Source: Veillonellaceae bacterium DNF00626 (GTDB lineage Bacteria; Bacillota; Negativicutes; Veillonellales; Dialisteraceae). From it: 64,000 bases of DNA. The position numbers and the translations under genes are program-made. Positions 25,727-34,396 of the stretch are shown here, one piece after another. Numbering within the stretch: the stretch's first letter is position 1; the number at the start of each line of letters is the position of its first letter. Below the pieces are notes generated by a model. The model had not been told where the DNA came from. It was given only the letters and a program-made list of their open reading frames with translations, and did not search any database. The stretch is from contig KQ960829.1 in the NCBI GenBank assembly GCA_001553355.1, forward strand, positions 31,752 through 95,751. Reading direction: 5' to 3'.

Positions 25727-26755
25727 CTAAAAAGATCCTTTATTTTTACTTATATGTGCGAACTTTATTTTACGTACAACCGACCTATAAATAAGTGCAT
25801 ATTTATTTAAAATACCTACAATTTTTAAGAGAATAGATCTATCATTTATCAGTATATTTCTTTGCCAATTTTCCTTAGCAGATACAACTACATCTTTATT
25901 ATTTTTTATATAAGCAATCATCTCATTACATTTTTCTTCATCAATAACATGTACACCGGCATTCATCATTAATGCACGAATAGCATTAACCATTGCTGTT
26001 TTCCGACATATTTCCACAAATGCCGGCATATATTCCTTCGCTAAGATTTCTCTATCTCGCCATGCAAAAAAATTACCATATTTCGCATTAACTAATGAAG
26101 AAATTCTCGCCCCATTGGCAAGACTATTAACATTTTCAGATGTATAAAAATATAAAGGATCCGGAATAACACATGCTTTTTTAGCTGCTAAAAATAATCT
26201 CGCACACGCATACATATCTTCAGAAATAACTCCTACCGGAAAGCGTATATGTTCCCACAAGCTCTTACGTACTAATTTCCCGGCACAAAAATTAGCATAT
26301 TCAATCAAAAAATATTTCTTTTTTATAATTTCAAAATCAGTCAGTTTTTTCCAATTTTTAGATTTTACAATACATTGTTTCCCCTGAACGGAACAATGCC
26401 CTGAAGCCACTATATCATAATCATCCTCTTTTTGTACGCACATTAATAACTCAAAAGACTTTGGCGATATATAATCATCAGAATCGAGAAAATAAATCCA
26501 CTCTCCCCGTGCCATATCTAAGCCCTTATTTCTTGCTGCACTCACTCCTTGATTTTCCTGATGTATGACCTTTATTCGCTTATCTTTTTTTGCATATTCA
26601 TCACAAATCATTCCACTTTTATCCTTAGATCCATCATTTATAAGAATAATTTCAAAATTTTGATATGTTTGATTTAGTACGCTATTCACACAACGATGTA
26701 AAAATTTTTCAGCCATGTATACAGGTATAATGACTGAAATCAATAAATCCTTCAT
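25727..26755 (-). CDS. Family 2 glycosyltransferase
   Basis: 342 residues from the ATG at 26755 (TAGGAG upstream). GT-A fold: ISVIIPVYMAEKFLHRCVNS (residues ~5-24), ILINDGSKDKS (~38-48), ENQGVSAARNKGLD (~70-83) and the metal-binding DSDD (~94-97). Cytoplasmic face sugar transferase, probably for lipooligosaccharide or capsule. Lies in a glycosyltransferase cluster (GT2-GT9-GT25). Donor and acceptor unknown. Confidence 0.9.
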   Translation of the reverse strand: MKDLLISVIIPVYMAEKFLHRCVNSVLNQTYQNFEIILINDGSKDKSGMICDEYAKKDKRIKVIHQENQGVSAARNKGLDMARGEWIYFLDSDDYISPKSFELLMCVQKEDDYDIVASGHCSVQGKQCIVKSKNWKKLTDFEIIKKKYFLIEYANFCAGKLVRKSLWEHIRFPVGVISEDMYACARLFLAAKKACVIPDPLYFYTSENVNSLANGARISSLVNAKYGNFFAWRDREILAKEYMPAFVEICRKTAMVNAIRALMMNAGVHVIDEEKCNEMIAYIKNNKDVVVSAKENWQRNILINDRSILLKIVGILNKYALIYRSVVRKIKFAHISKNKGSF

Positions 26756-26779
26756 ACATTCTCCTATCATTTATCAAAA

Positions 26780-27811
26780 TTATAATTTCAAAAGTTTTTC
26801 TGCCGCTTGAATAACATTTTCAACCGGTATTTCATCGGGGGACACAAATTCCGGACTATCAATAAATTCAAAAGATTTATTAATAAACTCAAATACTTCT
26901 TTCCCTTTAAGACAAATAGAATTAGTTCCGTAAGGTCCGGATTTCGTTGGATTCCCCGAACTAAAAAGCCCCACTATCGGTAATTTTTGAGATGCCGCTG
27001 CATGCATAGGTCCGCTATCATTAGAAATAAAGAGTGAACAACGATTCAGAGCCGCTATAAATTCTCCTATAGTAAATTTTCCCGTAGCGATTATCGGTAT
27101 CGTCTCCATATGTGAAACTGTTTCATCAACCAACTTTCTATCTGAATTACTTCCGTATATAACGATTTTATAACCTTTATTCGCAAAATAATCTGCTACT
27201 TTAGCAAAATTTGCCGGATTCCAACACTTTTTTAAATTCGCACTTCCTACATGAAACCCAATCACTTGATCCCCTGATATTACATTATTTTCTTCATAAA
27301 ATAATGTTGCTACCCGTTTCCATTCTTCCGATGTAATTACCTGCAATCCATGATTATATGTGTCATTTATTCCTAATTGATTAAGTATATCTATATAACG
27401 ATCTGATGCATGCATAAATATATCAAATGGAGTGTATACATCAAGAAACATTCTCATAACTTTAGGAGCTGTACCAATAAGAGTTTGAGCATAAGCCAAT
27501 AAGCAAAGGACAAATGTCCTTTCATTTTCATGAAGATTGATTGTAATATCAAATTTTTGCTTGCGAAGATGTTTCCCCACTCGCCAAATCCCTAAAGCTG
27601 AATTGTCTTTTCCTTTTTTATCAATAGTTTCTACATGGTCGATATACGGATTATATATCACTACATCTTGTAATTTTTTATCTACTAATAAAGTAATGTC
27701 AGCATTAGGTGCATGTCTCCGCAATATCTCCAGAAACGGTGTTATCGTAACTACATCACCAAAATGTAATAGATACGTAACTAAAATTTTCTTGTTATCA
27801 AAATTAATCAT
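26780..27811 (-). CDS. Family 9 glycosyltransferase (heptosyltransferase-like)
   Basis: 343 residues from the ATG at 27811 (GAGGGGTG upstream). ADP-heptose:LPS heptosyltransferase family: ILVTYLLHFGDVVTITPFLEIL at the N-terminus, VIGFHVGSANLKKCWNPANFA (~182) and SLFISNDSGPMHAAASQKLPIVGLF (~260) with the donor-binding DSGPMH. Supports an LPS-type outer membrane. Donor sugar is not certain. Confidence 0.88.
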   Translation of the reverse strand: MINFDNKKILVTYLLHFGDVVTITPFLEILRRHAPNADITLLVDKKLQDVVIYNPYIDHVETIDKKGKDNSALGIWRVGKHLRKQKFDITINLHENERTFVLCLLAYAQTLIGTAPKVMRMFLDVYTPFDIFMHASDRYIDILNQLGINDTYNHGLQVITSEEWKRVATLFYEENNVISGDQVIGFHVGSANLKKCWNPANFAKVADYFANKGYKIVIYGSNSDRKLVDETVSHMETIPIIATGKFTIGEFIAALNRCSLFISNDSGPMHAAASQKLPIVGLFSSGNPTKSGPYGTNSICLKGKEVFEFINKSFEFIDSPEFVSPDEIPVENVIQAAEKLLKL

Positions 27812-27822
27812 AACGACACCCC

Positions 27823-28575
27823 TCACAATTTTCGCTTCAGCATATAATAATAAGCCTTTATAGAATCGCGTAACCAATCAAATTTACTAACCCCATGCTC
27901 TTTCAAAAATTGATTGACAAGCTTTTTATGAATAAGCGAATGGCAAGCTCTTTTTTCTGATAATCCCACCACACTTTCATATTTTCCACTTTTTCCGTTC
28001 CATTCACTGCATAAATCTTCATTTAATGCATATAAATGAATTAATCCTGCCGGAGCATATATGCTCCATGCATCAGATTGAAATCGTATAGGCGTATTAT
28101 TGCTTATCAAAACTTCTGCACATTTTCTATTAATAAGGTATGAAATTCCCCCCGTGGCACGAAAGCACTCATACACTGATATGCCGTTGATTTCATATAC
28201 TTTTTTACCTAATCTTTTTCGTTTTCTTAAAATAATGGCTGTCGGAGTATCTTTTGTATCTATAAATTTTTTAAATTCTTCAAAAACATACTTATTCATT
28301 TTATTTGAAAATTGCACATCATCTTCAAAAATAAAAGCAGAATTTTCTTCCGTTTTTATAAAATCACGAATAATCCGTAAATGACTTTCTGCGCAGCCTA
28401 TTTCACCGGGTGTCATAGCTTCATTTATACATAATTTTTTTAATTCAGCTTTCGATAATTTTCGACCATCAATTCCTTCAAAAAAAGTGGGCTTTATACC
28501 TATTTTTTGAAATTCTTTTATCACATTTTCTCGTCTTTCCGTTTCTCCCTTAAGTGTTAGTACATAAATTTTCAT
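27823..28575 (-). CDS. Family 25 glycosyltransferase (LOS biosynthesis)
   Basis: 250 residues. IYVLTLKGETERRENVIKEF at the start, EIGCAESHLRIIRDFI (~57-72) and FIFEDDVQFS (~81-90) are GT25 motifs (as in LgtB/LpsA-type galactosyl or glucosyl transferases). GGAG precedes the ATG. Co-oriented with the GT9 gene, 11 bases apart. Confidence 0.9.
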   Translation of the reverse strand: MKIYVLTLKGETERRENVIKEFQKIGIKPTFFEGIDGRKLSKAELKKLCINEAMTPGEIGCAESHLRIIRDFIKTEENSAFIFEDDVQFSNKMNKYVFEEFKKFIDTKDTPTAIILRKRKRLGKKVYEINGISVYECFRATGGISYLINRKCAEVLISNNTPIRFQSDAWSIYAPAGLIHLYALNEDLCSEWNGKSGKYESVVGLSEKRACHSLIHKKLVNQFLKEHGVSKFDWLRDSIKAYYYMLKRKL

Positions 28576-28587
28576 ATCTTCTCCATT

Positions 28588-30579
28588 TTACCTCAAAACT
28601 TCCGGATGTTTGATGATCCATGCCGTGAGCTCGCACCATGCTTTTCTTTCCTCTTCAAAATTTGTTATTCCCTGCTTTACTTCGTTGTCATTCAAATTTT
28701 GCGCTATGGTATCGTCATAGTACCCCATCATCTCCTGATTGAGCCAATGGAAGGGCGTGACTACTTTTTCTATTTTTTCAAAAAGTGACGGCATAAGGGA
28801 ATAGTATTCGAACCCTTTCGGTGCGATAGCTTCAATGATAGTCGGCATGATATTCATATGTCCGGCTATATTGAGCTGCGGAAACATGTCTTTTTCAAAA
28901 TCCGGATGATACATGGCAAAGGAATTTCCATATTTTTCTCTTACGTTAGGGCCTTTTGCCGGGTATTTCTCCGTATCAAATGGAATAATAAGTCGTGGAT
29001 GGTCTCCTGTGACGATAATGAAACTGTCCGGATCTAAAACTTGTACTTTTCGAATAAAGTCACACATGTAGTAGTCTGCATACCAATACATTCCCAAGTT
29101 ATTCACTAATTTTTTGTCTTTTTTAATATCATCAGTCATATCTGCCAACACTTTATCCGGCTCAAATCCGTATTTTTGTACCGGTATATTGTACGGCGGA
29201 TGATTGGATGTGGTGTATATCAGGTGAAACATGGGTGTGTCTTTATCTAATTTGAGTATTTCTTTATAGAGTCCCTCAAAGAATAAATGGTCATAAACGC
29301 CAAGCCATGTTTTGGGTGCGTCTTTGTCACAATATTCTACCGCACCTATCTGCATGTCAAAGCCTTGGGCTTTCCCAAATCGTCCTAAGCTTGCCCATGC
29401 AGTATTACCGCCATACCAATATGCTGTCGTATATCCTAATTTTTTCATCTGCGCCGCTAAGGCTGTGGGTACTTGTTTCTGTTGAAAGTCCGGCATTTCA
29501 TTAATTTCGAAGTTCGCATCAAAAATTCCGGAGAAAAGGCTGGCCAATGACGGTTGTGAAATCATGCCGGCTGCTAAAAAGTTCGACACGGTCACGGTGT
29601 GCGGCGATGCACGGAATTTCTTTCCTTCGTCTACTATATGTAAATCTGAATATTTTTTGTCAAATGGTGCCTGTCCATAACTTTCTCCGACGATCAAATA
29701 AATATGTTTTGGCTGACGGATTCTTGCACCTTGTGCTTTGTGCAAAAAGGGTTTCCATATATCGTCTTTGCATTCGTTAATATCCATCAACGGCGTTAAA
29801 ATTTTCGCCGTTTCTTCGTCAGTATGTTTCAATATTTTCTGTTCCTGCTGTTTTAGTACCAATTCAATAGCAATAAAATCGTCTACTACTGCTTTGGAGA
29901 AGAAAATATCATTTTTCAATATGGTAGGCATATTATTTCTCGATGGCTTAAAAAGGTGGGATAAATGACCACCATAACGTATGAGATAAAAAAGTACGCC
30001 TAACGCGATAAATACCAAAGTATTCAAAAAGTATCCCAAAAATCCGTCTATAACGGGATAGGAAATAGTCGGTGTTTTAAGTATGACGGTCGTCATTCCT
30101 ACGGTGAGGGCCATGTAAGGAATCAGGCCTAATAGAATCCACGCTCCATAGTAGTCGTGAAAGAAAATATCCGCAAAATTTCCTTTGTCTGCATTTTTCC
30201 CCAAAAGCATTGTTTGGTTGAAAATGTCATGAAATTCTCCGTAGAAAATCATTTTTCCCATAAAAACGACATACATGGCAAACGCGTAAATAGCCACCCA
30301 AAGAATACGAAGAGTATCGCTCATATCGTAATAGACAGATATCCACGATGCCGGAATGCTCACTAAGAGTAAGGGGATCAAATAGACGTAAGCATGAAAG
30401 TCAAGTCCCCAAAGAAAGCCGAACCATAGGGATGTTTTATATTTCTTTCCATAGTCCGCTGTATCTTTATCTCCATATATTTCTATGAATGCCATGCGAA
30501 ACAAGGCACTGATAATAACCGGTATAATAATAAGTTTTAAATCTTGTTGTGCACCGGCAAAAAATAATTCAAACATCAT
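28588..30579 (-). CDS. Membrane-bound LtaS/sulfatase-superfamily phosphotransferase
   Basis: 663 residues. About five N-terminal membrane helices (residues ~12-215), then an extracytoplasmic alkaline-phosphatase-fold domain from ~295: HIYLIVGESYGQAPF (metal-binding Glu), SNFLAAGMISQPSLASLFSG (nucleophile region), FIIVTGDHP (metal Asp-His, ~540). It resembles lipoteichoic-acid synthase-like and phosphoethanolamine/phosphoglycerol transferases. In a diderm with this glycosyltransferase neighbourhood, decoration of LOS or an outer-membrane glycan is likely. The nucleophile position appears to be Ser or another residue rather than the usual Thr. Confidence 0.8.
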   Translation of the reverse strand: MMFELFFAGAQQDLKLIIIPVIISALFRMAFIEIYGDKDTADYGKKYKTSLWFGFLWGLDFHAYVYLIPLLLVSIPASWISVYYDMSDTLRILWVAIYAFAMYVVFMGKMIFYGEFHDIFNQTMLLGKNADKGNFADIFFHDYYGAWILLGLIPYMALTVGMTTVILKTPTISYPVIDGFLGYFLNTLVFIALGVLFYLIRYGGHLSHLFKPSRNNMPTILKNDIFFSKAVVDDFIAIELVLKQQEQKILKHTDEETAKILTPLMDINECKDDIWKPFLHKAQGARIRQPKHIYLIVGESYGQAPFDKKYSDLHIVDEGKKFRASPHTVTVSNFLAAGMISQPSLASLFSGIFDANFEINEMPDFQQKQVPTALAAQMKKLGYTTAYWYGGNTAWASLGRFGKAQGFDMQIGAVEYCDKDAPKTWLGVYDHLFFEGLYKEILKLDKDTPMFHLIYTTSNHPPYNIPVQKYGFEPDKVLADMTDDIKKDKKLVNNLGMYWYADYYMCDFIRKVQVLDPDSFIIVTGDHPRLIIPFDTEKYPAKGPNVREKYGNSFAMYHPDFEKDMFPQLNIAGHMNIMPTIIEAIAPKGFEYYSLMPSLFEKIEKVVTPFHWLNQEMMGYYDDTIAQNLNDNEVKQGITNFEEERKAWCELTAWIIKHPEVLR

Positions 30580-30617
30580 TCATTCCTTCTCTATGTATTA
30601 TTTCCAATATTTCACAC

Positions 30618-30651
30618 AAAAACGAAGCTCCACTGTCGTGAAACCTCGTTA
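30618..30651 (-). terminator. Terminator of xpt
   Basis: AACGA...TCGTT and CAC/GTG paired stem on the minus strand followed by TTTTTG, 3 bases after the xpt stop. Confidence 0.6.
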
Positions 30652-30653
30652 TT

Positions 30654-31238
30654 TTATCTGAATACTATCGTTCCGGTCTTAGCATCCATGCTTTTGATGA
30701 TCGCCAATGACTCTACATCATACCCTTTTTCCCGAAGCGCGTCACCGCCGCCTTGGAATCCTTTTTCTATGCCTATGGCAATTCCTTCAATCACTGCTCC
30801 GCCTTGTTTTACTAAGTCGATAAGTCCTTCTACGGCGCAACCGTTCGCCAAAAAATCGTCCATGATAAGAACATGCTCGCCTTTGGAAATATAGGTTTTC
30901 GCAATAGCCACATGATTCATCTTGCCGTGTGTGTATGACATGACATCAGTCACGTATACATCTTTATCCATATTCGCCCCTTGTGATTTCTTTGCAAATA
31001 CCACAGGCACGCCGAAATATACAGCTGTCAAGCATGCGATACCGATGCCCGATGCTTCGATGGTGATAATTTTGTCTATCTTCTTATCTTTGAATCGACG
31101 AAATATTTCTTTTCCCAGAAGACTCACGAAAGGTACGTCAATCTGATGATTGAGAAAACTATCCACTTTAAGAATATTGCCCGGCTTAATGCGTCCGTCT
31201 TTGATAATTTTTTCTTGCAAAAGATCGAATGTGGTCAC
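30654..31238 (-). CDS. xpt: Xanthine phosphoribosyltransferase
   Basis: 194 residues from a GTG (AAAGGAG upstream). Converts xanthine and PRPP to XMP (purine salvage). KIITIEASGIGIACLTAVYFG (~57-77), and the PRPP motif VLIMDDFLANGCAVEGL (~123-139) match Xpt. Monocistronic. Upstream lies a tandem promoter repeat rather than a recognisable guanine riboswitch. Confidence 0.93.
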   Translation of the reverse strand: MTTFDLLQEKIIKDGRIKPGNILKVDSFLNHQIDVPFVSLLGKEIFRRFKDKKIDKIITIEASGIGIACLTAVYFGVPVVFAKKSQGANMDKDVYVTDVMSYTHGKMNHVAIAKTYISKGEHVLIMDDFLANGCAVEGLIDLVKQGGAVIEGIAIGIEKGFQGGGDALREKGYDVESLAIIKSMDAKTGTIVFR

Positions 31239-31263
31239 GATAATCTCCTTTATTTTTTCTTTT

Positions 31264-31292
31264 ATTATATAGAAGTGTTCTTATCTATGCAA
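31264..31292 (-). promoter_or_regulatory. xpt proximal promoter
   Basis: TTGCAT (31292-31287) and TATAAT (31269-31264) on the minus strand with 17-bp spacing. Confidence 0.75.
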
Positions 31293-31333
31293 TAAAAAAA
31301 TATAGAAGTGTTCTTATCTATGCAATAAAAAAA
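31268..31333. repeat. Perfect 33-bp tandem duplication in the xpt promoter
   Basis: Two identical 33-bp units (31268-31300, 31301-31333). Each carries the -35 TTGCAT and the 17-bp spacer. The distal copy's -10 is the weaker TATTTT, whereas the proximal one is TATAAT. Confidence 0.95.
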
Positions 31334-31470
31334 GACATATTCGAAAATTTTACCATTGTTCTTTAAAGAGATTATAGCTAACTGATGAATTTATAGATTT
31401 CATTTAATGTTCTATGATAAAATAGAAAGCATAAAAACATTTCAATATTTTCCAAAAGGAGATGACTTGC

Positions 31471-32427
31471 ATGAAAAAAATCATTCTATTTTTTCTGTCT
31501 TTTCTTTTAACACTGTCTCTCGCCGGTTGTGATCTCTTCACTTCATATAACCAAATAGCGGCAGATACGTTGCTTAATGCCTATATCAATAACCCTAAGT
31601 TGGCTAATCAAAAATATACAGACAAAAATCTCGAGGTGACCGGTACTATCTCTGACATTTATCAACTCAGTCATTCCAATTGTTTTTATGTCGTCATCTC
31701 TCAAAAATTTCAAAATAAACGCCTCTATCGTGTAGTGGCAGAATATCCTGCCGATGAGATAAATAAAGTAAGTGAACTCAAAAAAGGAGATATGGTTTCC
31801 GTAAAGGGTCTCTGCGTCGGGAAAACACCGCAAAAATCTCCGATTATGACAAATATTGAAATAAAAGTAGGGAAGAAAAAAAGTATTTTCTCTAATTCCA
31901 TTTCCGATTTATTCGAAAAATTAATGTTTAATAACGAAAAGGATTCCACTAAAGAAACTCAAATTCCCAAAGAGGACATGCCCAACAGCGATGATTTAAA
32001 TAAAGCACAAAAGGAGCAAATGCCTTTATCTATGCCAAAAGAACCGAGTCCCTACGGCAAGTATGGTCCGGCAAAAAGTGACGTGCGCATGGATGCAGAA
32101 ACGCCGGAAGGATTATTTGTCTACTTCCATGAACAAATCACTGCCCATAATCTCCGGGAAGCTTATCGCTGTTTCTCTCCGGATTTTAGAAATCAGGTAG
32201 AATTTAACGGCTGGGCATCCGGCTATGACAATACGCTAAAAAGCGAACCGACTATCACATCTCAACCTTCGATAACCGGCTCCACCGCACAGATCCACTT
32301 TGACTTAAGAGCCACCGATAGAGATGGATATTCGACACTAAAGCAAACTTTCCGCGGCACTGCCACTCTTTACAGAATCAATGGAGAATGGAAAATAGAT
32401 GAAATTATTGCACGTAAAATATCTTAA
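31471..32427 (+). CDS. Lipoprotein with OB-fold (tRNA_anti-like) and NTF2-like domains
   Basis: 318 residues from the ATG at 31471 (AAAAGGAG upstream). Lipobox LAGC (Cys ~20). Residues ~25-130 match the tRNA_anti-like OB-fold (NPKLANQKYTDKNLEVTGTI ... LKKGDMVSVKGLCVGK), common in exported proteins. A charged linker follows, then residues ~205-318 look NTF2/DUF4878-like (TPEGLFVYFHEQITAHNLRE...INGEWKIDEI). Co-oriented with the GH3 lipoprotein 18 bases downstream. Cell-envelope role unknown. Confidence 0.75.
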   Translation: MKKIILFFLSFLLTLSLAGCDLFTSYNQIAADTLLNAYINNPKLANQKYTDKNLEVTGTISDIYQLSHSNCFYVVISQKFQNKRLYRVVAEYPADEINKVSELKKGDMVSVKGLCVGKTPQKSPIMTNIEIKVGKKKSIFSNSISDLFEKLMFNNEKDSTKETQIPKEDMPNSDDLNKAQKEQMPLSMPKEPSPYGKYGPAKSDVRMDAETPEGLFVYFHEQITAHNLREAYRCFSPDFRNQVEFNGWASGYDNTLKSEPTITSQPSITGSTAQIHFDLRATDRDGYSTLKQTFRGTATLYRINGEWKIDEIIARKIS

Positions 32428-32445
32428 TTTAAAGGAACAATCATC

Positions 32446-33597
32446 ATGAAAAAACTAATAAAAATCATATTTCCTATCATCACTTTATTTTCTCTCTGCA
32501 TCGCCCTGACGGCATGCGGATATGTTAACCTGTTTCGAGAAAAATCTGATGCCTCTTTCGATTCTCTCGCCAAGTCTTCTCTTTCGCCGGAAGAAAAGGC
32601 GGACAAACTGCTCTCGCAAATGACCGATGCGCAAAAAATAGGACAACTCATCATGATTGGTATTCCCGGGCCTACGTTGGATGACAATGCTCGCTACATG
32701 ATGACTGAATTCCCTTGTGGTAACGTCATTCTTTTTGATAGGAATATGCAATCCCCTGAGCAAACAACTGAGCTTAATAAAAAAATTCATGAAACCATTC
32801 TCAATCAATCAAATATTCCGCCTTTTATTGCCATTGATCAAGAAGGTGGCGCAGTCGTGCGAATGGAAAAAGATTTACCGCCACTCCCGGCAGCTGAAAC
32901 CGTCGGGCAGGGCACTACTGAAAATGCAAAGAAATTAGCCAAAGAAACCGGTATTTCCTTAAAATCTTTAGGCTTTAATCTAAATTTCGCCCCAGTCGTT
33001 GATCTTAATTCGCTCTATCATCGTTCATACGGCAAAACGCCGGAGACGGTTATTCCTTTTGCCAAAGCCGTCATAGATGGATATACCGAAGCAAATATAA
33101 AAACAACACTCAAACACTTTCCCGGCATCGGAAAAGCAAAAACCGATCCTCACATGGATAAAGAAATGGTTTCCATTTCCAAAGAAATACTAAACAAAGA
33201 GGACGGCAAGCCCTTCCGCGAATTGATCAAGCAAACCAATCCGAACGACACTTTTATCATGGTTTCCAATGTCACCTATCCGGACATCGACCTTTCCGGC
33301 CCTGCTTGTCTTTCTCGCATAATCATGACTGACATTTTGCAAAATGAATATCAATATAAAGGTATCATCTTCACCGATGATACCGATATGGGCGCTATGG
33401 CAAAATATTACACATTCACCGAAATCGGTTGCAAAGCCATCGAAGCCGGTGCGGACATCATTTTGGTTTGCCACGACTACCGCCACGCCCAAGATGTATT
33501 TAACGGGTTGCTAAAAGCCTACCGAAATGGCACTCTCGATCATCAATTTATCGATCAAAAAGTAAAAAAAATCATTCTAACAAAGATGCAGTTATGA
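32446..33597 (+). CDS. Glycoside hydrolase family 3 lipoprotein (NagZ-like)
   Basis: 383 residues. Lipobox LTAC (Cys ~24). GH3 beta-N-acetylhexosaminidase pattern: LLSQMTDAQKIGQLIMIGIP (~55-74), AIDQEGGAVVRM (~127-138), KHFPGIGKAKTDPHMD (~222-237), and FTDDTDMGAM with the nucleophile Asp (~308-317). Probably trims N-acetylglucosaminyl residues from peptidoglycan in the periplasm. In NagZ the motif is usually KHFPGHGDT..DSH; here the second His is Ile and Ser is Pro, while the terminal His of the catalytic loop is retained. Confidence 0.87.
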   Translation: MKKLIKIIFPIITLFSLCIALTACGYVNLFREKSDASFDSLAKSSLSPEEKADKLLSQMTDAQKIGQLIMIGIPGPTLDDNARYMMTEFPCGNVILFDRNMQSPEQTTELNKKIHETILNQSNIPPFIAIDQEGGAVVRMEKDLPPLPAAETVGQGTTENAKKLAKETGISLKSLGFNLNFAPVVDLNSLYHRSYGKTPETVIPFAKAVIDGYTEANIKTTLKHFPGIGKAKTDPHMDKEMVSISKEILNKEDGKPFRELIKQTNPNDTFIMVSNVTYPDIDLSGPACLSRIIMTDILQNEYQYKGIIFTDDTDMGAMAKYYTFTEIGCKAIEAGADIILVCHDYRHAQDVFNGLLKAYRNGTLDHQFIDQKVKKIILTKMQL

Positions 33598-33701
33598 CCT
33601 GTCCCGCTTTTTGATGAATAAAAAATGAAATGATATAGAAATGTTTTTTTCTCTGTACTATAATAGAGTTAATCTATATTTTTAAATATAAGGAGGCTCT
33701 T

Positions 33702-34166
33702 ATGGACATATTGCAAATAGGAGACAAAGCACCGGAGTTTTGTTTGCCTTCCGATGGCGGAAAAAATATTTCTTTATCTGATTATGCAGGGAAAAAAGTA
33801 ATCCTTTATTTTTATCCGAAGGATGATACCTCAGGTTGTACTTTAGAGGCCCGGGCTTTTCAGGCGCATTTGAATGATTTCCGGCAATTAGGTTATGCCG
33901 TCCTCGGTATCAGTCGGGATTCTTTATCGAAGCATTGCAAATTTCGCGACAAGAATGATCTCACGTTTCCGCTGCTTTCTGATGAGGATGAAACCGTTTG
34001 CCGTCTTTATGATGTATTGAAGGAAAAAAGCATGTATGGCAGAAAATATATGGGTATTGAACGCTCCACTTTCATCATTGATGAAAACGGTTTGCTATCT
34101 CATATTTATCGAAATGTGAAGGCGTCTTCTCATGTAAATCAATTACTTGAAGAGTTGGGAAAATAA
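33702..34166 (+). CDS. bcp: Bcp/PrxQ-type peroxiredoxin
   Basis: 154 residues. Thiol peroxidase reducing H2O2 and organic peroxides. VILYFYPKDDTSGCTLEARAF (~39-59): the peroxidatic Cys is at ~52; the usual second Cys five residues later is replaced (GCTLEARAF has none), so resolution may be 1-Cys-like or use Cys ~91/~108. The motif is DTSGC rather than the usual NTPGC. GERSTFIID-like end is present (GIERSTFIIDENG). AAGGAGG ribosome site; a TATAAT at 33659-33664. Confidence 0.92.
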   Translation: MDILQIGDKAPEFCLPSDGGKNISLSDYAGKKVILYFYPKDDTSGCTLEARAFQAHLNDFRQLGYAVLGISRDSLSKHCKFRDKNDLTFPLLSDEDETVCRLYDVLKEKSMYGRKYMGIERSTFIIDENGLLSHIYRNVKASSHVNQLLEELGK

Positions 34167-34297
34167 TCCTATTTTTCATGCCTTCGCAGAATGCTATTTC
34201 TTTTCTTCGTTTTTAATCTATTTTTATGTATCAAAAAACACCGCCCGGAAGGTGGTGCAAGTTAGGGATTTGATAAAATATCAGATTTTTGAGTAAC

Positions 34298-34391
34298 CGC
34301 TTTCAGGCAGAGAAAAACAGAATGACCACACTATAGTATAGATTGCTCCGGTGTGGTCATTTTTTTAGTCGTGATTTACAACCTGAAAGCG
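34298..34391. repeat. Nested inverted repeats between bcp and hsdR
   Basis: Outer arms CGCTTTCAGG (34298-34307) and CCTGAAAGCG (34382-34391) enclose an inner hairpin AATGACCACAC / GTGTGGTCATT (34321-34361) followed by TTTTTT. The inner one is a plausible terminator in the plus direction and, for hsdR, part of a larger 3' structure. Confidence 0.8.
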
Positions 34392-34396
34392 ACTTA

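Noticed and set aside
31268..31333. Two 33-bp repeats as a mini CRISPR array
   Set aside because: Units are directly abutting with no spacer and no cas genes are present; promoter duplication explains them.
31239..31470. Guanine/xanthine riboswitch before xpt
   Set aside because: The conserved purine aptamer core could not be found on the minus strand; a direct promoter next to the RBS is seen instead.
34206..34396. Insertion sequence ends around the nested inverted repeat
   Set aside because: Arms are short, no flanking target duplication or transposase; terminator plus outer dyad is simpler.
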